Origin: an uncultured Bordetella sp.
GTDB taxonomy: Bacteria > Pseudomonadota > Gammaproteobacteria > Burkholderiales > Burkholderiaceae_B
Assembly: GCA_937881145.1 (NCBI GenBank)
Contig: CALGFL010000313.1
Coordinates: 1 to 6,424 of the forward strand
Reading direction: 5' to 3'
Length of the DNA: 6,424 nt
Every line of letters starts with the position of its first letter. The stretch's first letter is position 1. The translations under genes were made by a program, and so were the position numbers. The notes under the pieces were generated by a model. The model had not been told where the DNA came from, ran no database searches, and saw nothing but the letters and a program-made list of their open reading frames with translations. Shown here one piece after another: positions 1-6,424 of the stretch.

Positions 1-128
1 CGAAATAACGACGAAAAAAAAGCATTCGCCGGATCGGTACTATTGTCACATATTGCCCCTGGCGCGCCATGCGCCGCAGCGATCACCCGGCACGAATTGC
101 GCCAGTACGGTTACATTTAAGCCATAAC

Positions 129-134
129 AGGAGA
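129..134 (+). promoter_or_regulatory. Ribosome binding site of the GMC oxidoreductase gene
   Basis: AGGAGA lies 7 bases before the ATG at 142, a near-ideal Shine-Dalgarno match and spacing. It fixes the start and excludes overlapping frames that begin upstream. No convincing -35/-10 pair could be placed in 1-128, so the promoter itself is not called. Confidence 0.85.
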
Positions 135-141
135 CAAAAGC

Positions 142-1770
142 ATGACGGCCCCAAGCACTTCTGCGCCTCTCTACGACTACATCATCATCGGCGCCGGCAC
201 CGCCGGCTGCCTGCTGGCCAACCGGCTGTCGGCCGACCCGGCCGTCAAGGTGCTGCTGCTGGAAGCGGGCGGGCCGGACGACTGGCGCTGGCTGCACATT
301 CCCGTCGGCTACCTGTACTGCATCGGCAACCCGCGCACCGACTGGTGCTATCGCACGCAGACCGACCCCGGCATCGCGGGGCGCAGCCTGGGCTATCCGC
401 GCGGGCGCGTCCTGGGCGGCAGTTCGTCGATCAACGGCATGATCTACATGCGCGGCCAGGCGGCCGACTACGACGGCTGGGCGGCGCAGGGCAACAGCGG
501 CTGGGGCTGGGACGACGTGCTGCCGCTGTTCAAGGCCGTCGAAGACCACCACGCCGGAAGCAGCGCCTTTCACGGCGCCGGCGGCGAATGGCGCGTCGAG
601 CGCCAGCGCTTGTCCTGGACCTTGCTCGATGCTTTCCGCGACGCGGCGGCGCAGGCCGGCCTCGCGACAATAGAAGACTTCAACCGCGGCGACAACGAAG
701 GCTGCAACTACTTCGAAGTCAATCAGCGCCATGGCGTGCGCTGGAGCGCGGCCAAGGCGTTCCTGCATCCGGTGCGGCAGCGGCCCAATCTGCACGTGAT
801 CACCGGCGCGCAGGCGGCCGGCCTGGCATTCGACGGCAAGCGCGCGCGCGGCGTGCGCTATCGCCTGGCGGACGGCGCCGAGCGCGAAGCCCGTGCTTCG
901 TGCGAAGTGGTGTTGGCGGCGGGCTCCATCGGCTCGACGCAATTGCTGCAGGTGTCCGGCATCGGGCCGCAGGCGCTGCTGCAATCGCTGGGCGTGCCGG
1001 TGCTGCACGATCTGCCCGGGGTGGGCGGCAATCTGCAGGACCACCTGCAGTTGCGCCTGATCTACAAAGTCGGCGGCAATGCGCACACGCTCAACACCAT
1101 GGCCAACTCGCTGTGGGGCAAGGCCATGATGGGCCTGCAATACGCGCTATTCAAGCGCGGTCCGCTCACCATGGCGCCGTCGCAGCTGGGCGCCTTCGCG
1201 CGCAGCAGTCCCGAGTACACGCGCGCCAACGTGCAGTATCACGTGCAGCCCCTGTCCCTGGACAAGTTCGGCGATTCCCTGCACCAGTTCCCGGCCTTCA
1301 CCGCGTCGGTCTGCAATCTGCGGCCGTCCAGCCGCGGCAACGTGCGCATCACCTCGCCGGACGCGCGCACCGCGCCCGAGATCCTGTGCAACTACCTGTC
1401 CACGGACGAAGACTGCAAGGTGGCGGCCGATAGCGTGCGCCTGACGCGCCGCATCGTGTCCCAGCCCGCGCTCGCGCAATACCATCCCGAGGAATTCAAG
1501 CCGGGCGCTTCCCTGCAAACCCAGGAAGATCTCGTCAAGGCCGCGCGCGAGATCGGCACCACCATCTTCCACCCCGTGGGCACTTGCAAAATGGGCAGCG
1601 ACCCGCTGGCCGTGGTCGACGATCAATTGCGCGTGCGCGGCGTCCAAGGCCTGCGCGTGATCGACGCGTCCATCATGCCCACCATCACTTCGGGCAACAC
1701 CAACTCGCCCACCCTGATGATCGCGGAAAAGGGCGCCCGCCTGCTCCTGGCCGCGCGTCGGCAAAACTGA
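142..1770 (+). CDS. GMC-family FAD-dependent oxidoreductase (choline/alcohol dehydrogenase-like)
   Basis: This 542-residue protein is a complete flavoprotein of the glucose-methanol-choline family, which oxidises primary alcohols to aldehydes using FAD. Seen in the sequence: an N-terminal Rossmann motif GAGTAG (17-22) ending in the ribose-binding Glu41; the first GMC signature GRVLGGSSSINGM (88-100); the second signature region GSIGSTQLLQVSGIG (261-275); and the C-terminal active-site segment HPVGTCKMG (477-485), where His477 is the likely catalytic base. Asn521 in SGNTNSPT (517-524) is the likely partner residue. The length is normal for bacterial members. There is no signal peptide or membrane helix, so a cytoplasmic, possibly membrane-associated enzyme is expected. 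The start is set by the AGGAGA at 129-134. The next gene begins 6 bases after the stop, which suggests an operon with a membrane transporter. No betaine aldehyde dehydrogenase gene is adjacent, so a choline substrate is not supported over other alcohols. The family is certain; substrate and electron acceptor are unknown. Confidence 0.95.
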   Translation: MTAPSTSAPLYDYIIIGAGTAGCLLANRLSADPAVKVLLLEAGGPDDWRWLHIPVGYLYCIGNPRTDWCYRTQTDPGIAGRSLGYPRGRVLGGSSSINGMIYMRGQAADYDGWAAQGNSGWGWDDVLPLFKAVEDHHAGSSAFHGAGGEWRVERQRLSWTLLDAFRDAAAQAGLATIEDFNRGDNEGCNYFEVNQRHGVRWSAAKAFLHPVRQRPNLHVITGAQAAGLAFDGKRARGVRYRLADGAEREARASCEVVLAAGSIGSTQLLQVSGIGPQALLQSLGVPVLHDLPGVGGNLQDHLQLRLIYKVGGNAHTLNTMANSLWGKAMMGLQYALFKRGPLTMAPSQLGAFARSSPEYTRANVQYHVQPLSLDKFGDSLHQFPAFTASVCNLRPSSRGNVRITSPDARTAPEILCNYLSTDEDCKVAADSVRLTRRIVSQPALAQYHPEEFKPGASLQTQEDLVKAAREIGTTIFHPVGTCKMGSDPLAVVDDQLRVRGVQGLRVIDASIMPTITSGNTNSPTLMIAEKGARLLLAARRQN

Positions 1771-1776
1771 AGATAC

Positions 1777-3075
1777 ATGTCTACCGCTATCGAAATCACC
1801 GCGACGCTATGCTTCGCGCTGGCCGTGCTGCACACGTTCTCGGTGTCGATCTTCGCGCGGCTGGCGCATCGCGGCGGCCCGCATGCGGGCGCGTGGCACC
1901 TGCTGGCCGAAGTCGAAGTGGTATTCGGCGCCTGGGCCTTCGTGCTGCTGCTCGCCATGGCCGCGCTGGCCGATGTGCCTGCCGCCGTGAAGTATCTGGA
2001 CGCCAGCGATTTCACCGAAGCGCTGTTCGTCTTCGCCATCATGGTGGTGGCCGCCAGCCGCCCTGTGCTGGAGCTGGCGCGCCTGCTGCTGTACGGCTTG
2101 GTGCGGGTGCTGCCGATGCGGCGCGAGCTGGGCATGTTCTTCCTGATCATGGCGCTGGTGCCGCTGGTCGGCTCTTTCATCACCGAGCCGGCCGCCATGA
2201 CGCTGGCTGCCATCTTGTTGCGCGACGCGTACTTTCGCGCGCCCGGCAACGCGCGCTTCAAGTATCTGACGCTGGGCGTGCTGTTCGTCAATATCTCGAT
2301 CGGCGGCGTGCTCACGGCGTATGCCGCGCCGCCCGTGCTCATGGTGGCCACCACCTTCGGCTGGGATACGCCCCACATGCTCGCGCATTTCGGCCACCGG
2401 GCCGCGGTGGCGGTCCTGTGCAACGCCGTCGCCCTGACCTGGCTGTGTCGCCGCGACGTGCTCGCCGCGGCCGCCGCGACCCGTCCTGCCCGGCAAGACG
2501 GGGGCGAGCCGGACGCGGGCAGCGGCAATGCCGGCCGTCCCGCGGTGCCGGTTTGGATCATGGCCGTGCACCTGGTCTTTCTGGCCGGCGTGGTCCTGGG
2601 GGCGCACCATCCTCCGGTGTTCCTGGGCCTGCTCATGTTCTTCATCGGCTTTTGCAGCGCCTACAAGCGCTACCAGGGCCGCCTGCTCATCAAGGAGGGC
2701 CTGCTGGTCGGCTTTTTCCTGGCGGGCCTGGTCGTGCTGGGCGGCCTGCAGCAATGGTGGCTGCAGGATCTGCTGGGCGGCCTGTCGCCGCAGGTACTGT
2801 ACTGGGGCGCCGCGGCGCTGACCGCGCTCACCGACAACGCGGCGCTGACTTACCTGGGCTCGCTGGTTCACGGCACCAGCGAAGCCTGGCGCACCATGCT
2901 GGTGGCCGGGGCCGTTACCGGGGGCGGCCTCACCGTCATTGCCAATGCGCCCAATCCGGCCGGCTTCGCCTTGCTCAAGGGGTATTTTCCCGATGAGTCG
3001 ATCTCCGCCGGCAAGCTGTTGCTGGCGGCGCTGGCGCCCACGCTGGTCGCGGCGGGGGCGTTTCTGCTGTTCTAG
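1777..3075 (+). CDS. Putative Na+/H+ antiporter family membrane protein
   Basis: This 432-residue protein is very hydrophobic, with about 12 predicted membrane helices in two halves joined by a polar Ala/Gly/Pro-rich linker (about 228-257). It resembles the putative Na+/H+ antiporter family (Pfam Na_H_antiport_2 type), related in design to NhaD/ArsB-like ion transporters. Each half carries a matching pair of motifs: FITEPAAMTLA (134-144) followed by IGGVLTAYAAPPV (175-187) in the first, and LTDNAALTYLG (351-361) followed by GGGLTVIANAPNP (382-394) in the second. Acidic and polar residues inside these hydrophobic stretches (Glu137, Asp353, Asn354, Asn390, Asn393) are good candidates for ion binding. 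The ATG lies 6 bases after the upstream stop with only a weak GAAG at 1769-1772, so translation probably depends on coupling to the oxidoreductase gene. The stop is 7 bp from the end of a convergent gene. The transported ion is inferred from the family name only; organic anion or other cation transport is possible. Confidence 0.82.
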   Translation: MSTAIEITATLCFALAVLHTFSVSIFARLAHRGGPHAGAWHLLAEVEVVFGAWAFVLLLAMAALADVPAAVKYLDASDFTEALFVFAIMVVAASRPVLELARLLLYGLVRVLPMRRELGMFFLIMALVPLVGSFITEPAAMTLAAILLRDAYFRAPGNARFKYLTLGVLFVNISIGGVLTAYAAPPVLMVATTFGWDTPHMLAHFGHRAAVAVLCNAVALTWLCRRDVLAAAAATRPARQDGGEPDAGSGNAGRPAVPVWIMAVHLVFLAGVVLGAHHPPVFLGLLMFFIGFCSAYKRYQGRLLIKEGLLVGFFLAGLVVLGGLQQWWLQDLLGGLSPQVLYWGAAALTALTDNAALTYLGSLVHGTSEAWRTMLVAGAVTGGGLTVIANAPNPAGFALLKGYFPDESISAGKLLLAALAPTLVAAGAFLLF

Positions 3076-3082
3076 CGGCCCG

Positions 3083-3376
3083 TCAATCCACGCCCTGCAC
3101 AATCCGGAAGTCGCGTTCGACCGAGTCGCCCAGGGCTTGCAGCGCTTGCCGGTAGGCGGCACCGTCGTGGCAGGCGATGGCCTTTTCCACGCTATCGAAC
3201 TCGACCACGGTCGTGCGCTGAACCAGGCCCTGTTCGGCGGCCTGCACCGCCACACCGCGGGCCACGAAGCGCCCGCCGCCGGCGATCACCGCCGGGCTCG
3301 CCAGTTTGGCGTACGCATCCAGTTTTTGCGGATCGTTGATCTTGCGGTACGAGACAACCCAATAACCTTTCGCCAT
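3083..3376 (-). CDS. DUF1330 family small protein
   Basis: This 97-residue soluble protein belongs to the DUF1330 family, small alpha/beta proteins with a ferredoxin-like (dimeric alpha-beta barrel) fold and no settled function. Typical features are the opening MAKGYWVVSY (1-10), the central GGGRFVARG (33-41), and the stretch VVEFDSVEKAI (57-67) followed by a Tyr-containing helix (Tyr75) and Arg88 near the end. The ATG at 3376 is preferred over the one at 3382, because AGGAG at 3384-3388 is 7 bases from the former and only 1 from the latter, and family members begin with this MAKGYW-like sequence. The gene stands alone on the minus strand, converging on the antiporter gene and diverging from the fmdB operon, so neighbours give no functional clue. 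It lacks a signal peptide and membrane helices. Confidence 0.88.
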   Translation of the reverse strand: MAKGYWVVSYRKINDPQKLDAYAKLASPAVIAGGGRFVARGVAVQAAEQGLVQRTTVVEFDSVEKAIACHDGAAYRQALQALGDSVERDFRIVQGVD

Positions 3377-3383
3377 TTCCATT

Positions 3384-3388
3384 CTCCT
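3384..3388 (-). promoter_or_regulatory. Ribosome binding site deciding the DUF1330 start
   Basis: AGGAG on the minus strand is followed by two in-frame ATGs, 1 base away (3382) and 7 bases away (3376). Only the second has workable spacing, so it was chosen as the start. Confidence 0.75.
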
Positions 3389-3481
3389 GGTGTGATCTTG
3401 CGGGAATAGGCTAGATTAACTGCATCGGGCGTCGGACAGGTTGCCCCCGGCCGCCTCGCCCGGCATTTCCCGCGGTTCGGC

Positions 3482-3487
3482 TAAAAT
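3482..3487 (+). promoter_or_regulatory. Candidate -10 element for the fmdB-DUF502-aspS operon
   Basis: TAAAAT in the context GGCTAAAATCTCC matches five of six positions of the sigma-70 -10 consensus and lies 54 bases before the fmdB start, in a region otherwise rich in GC. No good -35 hexamer exists 16-18 bases upstream (3458-3465 is GC-rich). Transcription would start near 3494 and give a leader of about 48 bases. Confidence 0.45.
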
Positions 3488-3511
3488 CTCCTGTTTTCCT
3501 CATTTTTCCCG

Positions 3512-3531
3512 GCGCCCTGGTTTACGGGCGC
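3512..3531 (+). promoter_or_regulatory. Leader hairpin just upstream of the fmdB start
   Basis: GCGCCC (3512-3517) and GGGCGC (3526-3531) are perfect inverted arms around an 8-base loop, ending 10 bases before the ATG at 3542. The hairpin occupies the place where a ribosome binding site would be expected, and no purine-rich Shine-Dalgarno is seen there. It is not followed by a T run, so it is not an intrinsic terminator. A role in limiting translation is inferred; chance occurrence in GC-rich DNA is possible. Confidence 0.4.
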
Positions 3532-3541
3532 GTGGCTCGAC

Positions 3542-3874
3542 ATGCCTATCTACGCCTACAAGTGCAGCGCCTGCGGCCATGCCGCCGATGTGCTGCAGAA
3601 AATCTCCGATACGCCCCTGACGGTCTGCCCCAACTGCGGACAGGCCACGTATGCCAAGCAGGTCACGGCGGCGGGCTTCCAGCTCAAGGGTTCGGGCTGG
3701 TATGTCACGGATTTCCGCGGCAACGGCTCGAACAGCGGCGCGGCGGCCAAGCCGGCCTCGTCGCCCGATTCGACCGCATCGTCCGAGGCGGCCAAGCCGT
3801 CGGGCGACAGCGGTGCCGCCGCCGCCCCTGCCGCCGCCCCGCCGCCGGCAGCGCCCACTTCATCGTCCACCTGA
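3542..3874 (+). CDS. FmdB-family zinc-ribbon regulatory protein
   Basis: This 110-residue protein has the compact N-terminal zinc ribbon of the FmdB/CxxC_CxxC_SSSS family: [13 protein letters not shown] at the start, with Cys8, Cys11, Cys29 and Cys32 placed to bind one zinc ion. The conserved [14 protein letters not shown] segment (46-59) follows. Family members are named after a putative regulator of formamidase in Methylophilus, but their true role is unclear. From about residue 60 the protein is a disordered, low-complexity tail of Ala, Pro, Ser, Thr and Lys, encoded partly by a run of GCC-like triplets. The start codon has no clear Shine-Dalgarno and sits just after a GC hairpin, but the near-invariant MPIYxY opening makes the ATG secure. 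It is first of three co-directional genes, with DUF502 beginning 14 bases after its stop. This cluster is common in betaproteobacteria, so the gene likely serves a housekeeping role. Confidence 0.92.
   Translation: MPIYAYKCSACGHAADVLQKISDTPLTVCPNCGQATYAKQVTAAGFQLKGSGWYVTDFRGNGSNSGAAAKPASSPDSTASSEAAKPSGDSGAAAAPAAAPPPAAPTSSST
3815..3847 (+). repeat. GCC-rich triplet tract in the fmdB tail
   Basis: A short imperfect run of GCC/GCC/CCC-type triplets encodes the Ala/Pro part of the FmdB C-terminus (roughly residues 92-102). It is in frame, so gain or loss of a unit would change length without a frameshift. Confidence 0.6.
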
Positions 3875-3875
3875 C

Positions 3876-3879
3876 AAGG
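3876..3879 (+). promoter_or_regulatory. Ribosome binding site supporting the GTG start of the DUF502 gene
   Basis: AAGG lies 9 bases before the GTG at 3889, directly after the fmdB stop. It supports GTG rather than any start further upstream inside fmdB. Confidence 0.6.
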
Positions 3880-3888
3880 CTGGGCCCC

Positions 3889-4527
3889 GTGCTCAAAAAA
3901 TTCTTCATTACCGGCCTTCTGGTCTGGATCCCGCTGGTGATCACCATCTGGGTGATCGGCCTGATCGTCAATACGCTGGGCGGCTTCGTGCCCGACTTCC
4001 TGTCGTCCCAGGCGCTTTTCAACCGGCACATTCCCGGCTTCGGCTTCGTGCTGGTGATCGCGGTCATCCTCGTCACCGGCATGTTCACGGCCAACTTCCT
4101 GGGCCGGCGCCTCTTCATCCTGTGGGAGCGCCCGCTCAACCAGATCCCGCTGGTGCGTTCCATCTACAGCTCGGTCAAGCAGGTCAGCGACACCGTGCTG
4201 GCGCCCAACGGCCGGGCCTTCCGCCAGGCGGTGCTGATCGAATACCCGCGCAAGGGTTCATGGACGATCGCCTTTCTCACGGGCGAGCCCGGGGGCGAGG
4301 TAGCCGGCCACCTGCCGGGCGAGCACTTGAGCGTGTATGTGCCCACCACGCCCAACCCCACGTCGGGCTTTTTCCTCATCATGCCGCGCGAAGAAATCGT
4401 CGAGTTGCACATGTCGGTCGACGCCGCGCTCAAGTACATCGTTTCGATGGGTGTCGTGACGCCTCCCACGCTGGCCGCGCACTCACCCCTGCCCGAGGCG
4501 TCCGACGCGAGTCCGGGCGCACGCTGA
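3889..4527 (+). CDS. DUF502 family integral membrane protein
   Basis: This 212-residue protein belongs to DUF502, a widespread bacterial membrane family of unknown function. It begins [20 protein letters not shown] with the GTG start, exactly where family members begin. Two membrane helices are evident at about 5-28 and 51-74, followed by a soluble region. That region holds the conserved [13 protein letters not shown] (86-98), with its Ile-Tyr and Lys-Gln pairs, and [16 protein letters not shown] (151-166). The last 20 residues or so are polar and poorly conserved. The open frame extends upstream through fmdB to 3532, but that part is an out-of-frame shadow: the family N-terminus, the AAGG at 3876-3879 and the fmdB overlap all favour 3889. 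It sits between fmdB and aspS with short gaps (14 and 38 bp), implying co-transcription. A protein in the inner membrane is predicted; its role cannot be read from context. Confidence 0.93.
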   Translation: MLKKFFITGLLVWIPLVITIWVIGLIVNTLGGFVPDFLSSQALFNRHIPGFGFVLVIAVILVTGMFTANFLGRRLFILWERPLNQIPLVRSIYSSVKQVSDTVLAPNGRAFRQAVLIEYPRKGSWTIAFLTGEPGGEVAGHLPGEHLSVYVPTTPNPTSGFFLIMPREEIVELHMSVDAALKYIVSMGVVTPPTLAAHSPLPEASDASPGAR

Positions 4528-4553
4528 ACCCTCTTCACATCTATACCCAATAC

Positions 4554-4557
4554 GGAG
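4554..4557 (+). promoter_or_regulatory. Ribosome binding site of aspS
   Basis: GGAG lies 8 bases before the ATG at 4566, giving aspS its own strong initiation site inside the operon. This fixes the start although the same frame is open far upstream through DUF502 and fmdB. Confidence 0.8.
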
Positions 4558-4565
4558 TCTTTCCC

Positions 4566-6368
<1,803 letters not shown>

Positions 6369-6381
6369 ACGAGCGCCATGA

Positions 6382-6407
6382 CCCCGAGGGCACTCTTCCG
6401 GTCGGGG
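6382..6407 (+). other. Weak inverted repeat after aspS
   Basis: CCCCGA (6382-6387) and TCGGGG (6402-6407) are complementary with a 14-base spacer, starting 14 bases after the aspS stop. A hairpin could form in the transcript, but there is no following T run within the window, so an intrinsic terminator is only a possibility. The sequence ends too soon to tell whether the next gene begins here. Confidence 0.25.
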
Positions 6408-6424
6408 CGCGCCGCAATGCTTGC

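Noticed and set aside
14..21. Run of eight A residues near the left edge, read as a minus-strand terminator tail
   Set aside because: Only a 3-bp stem (29-37) precedes it on the minus strand, too weak for an intrinsic terminator.
60..75. GC palindrome and hairpin (TGGCGCGCCA; GGCGC/GCGCC) upstream of the GMC gene
   Set aside because: Short GGCGCGCC palindromes recur by chance in this base composition (another is at 6406-6413), and there is no T run to make a terminator.
46..1140. A 364-codon open frame on the minus strand antisense to the GMC gene
   Set aside because: Its composition (Ala, Arg, Gln, His, Val) is typical of a shadow frame, it has no recognised motif, and it opposes a gene with all GMC signatures.
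3532..3888. Upstream extension of the DUF502 frame across fmdB
   Set aside because: The extension is the +2 shadow of fmdB. The family N-terminus and the ribosome binding site place the start at the GTG at 3889.
4542..4547. TATACC as a possible internal promoter -10 for aspS
   Set aside because: No -35-like hexamer lies at the right distance (4519-4524 is GCACGC), and the 38-bp gap is easily explained as an operon spacer.
3651..4565. Long upstream extension of the aspS reading frame
   Set aside because: It runs through fmdB and DUF502 in another frame and gives Arg/Pro-rich nonsense. The ATG at 4566 has a good GGAG and the normal AspRS N-terminus.
6378..6424. Possible start of another gene (ATG at 6378, open to the window end)
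   Set aside because: Only about 15 codons are visible, no good ribosome binding site precedes it, and the peptide matches nothing I recognise.

Overview
The window looks like ordinary chromosomal sequence from a high-GC betaproteobacterium, most likely Burkholderiales and probably Alcaligenaceae (Bordetella/Achromobacter type). This rests on the GC-rich third codon positions, the fmdB - DUF502 - aspS gene order typical of this group, and the protein sequences. The genus is an inference. No phage, transposon, CRISPR, tRNA or rRNA signal is visible.

Layout. Positions 1-141 are a non-coding leader holding an 8-bp A tract, a GC-rich palindrome, a GTTA-N11-TAAC inverted repeat and a good ribosome binding site. 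Positions 142-1770 (+) encode a complete GMC-family FAD-dependent oxidoreductase of the choline/alcohol dehydrogenase type. Six bases later, 1777-3075 (+) encodes a 12-helix-type membrane protein of the putative Na+/H+ antiporter family, and the two probably share a transcript. A small DUF1330 protein (3083-3376, -) converges on the antiporter with only 7 bp between the stops. Positions 3377-3541 are a divergent intergenic region with a -10-like TAAAAT and a GC hairpin just ahead of the next start. Then come three co-directional genes: an FmdB-family zinc-ribbon protein (3542-3874), a DUF502 membrane protein starting at GTG (3889-4527), and aspS, aspartyl-tRNA synthetase (4566-6368). The last 56 bases contain a weak inverted repeat and no supportable gene.

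How the genes work together. The fmdB-DUF502-aspS run reads as one housekeeping operon with gaps of 14 and 38 bp. AspRS carries His31 and Gly82, which suggests the non-discriminating form that also charges tRNA-Asn, with amidation by GatCAB elsewhere in the genome. The GMC dehydrogenase and antiporter form a separate, accessory-looking pair whose substrate and ion cannot be read from the sequence.

I found no convincing undescribed multi-gene system. The points most worth a second look are the AspRS specificity residues, the duplicated motif architecture of the poorly characterised antiporter, its tight coupling to the oxidoreductase, and the leader hairpin and variable-looking tail of fmdB.
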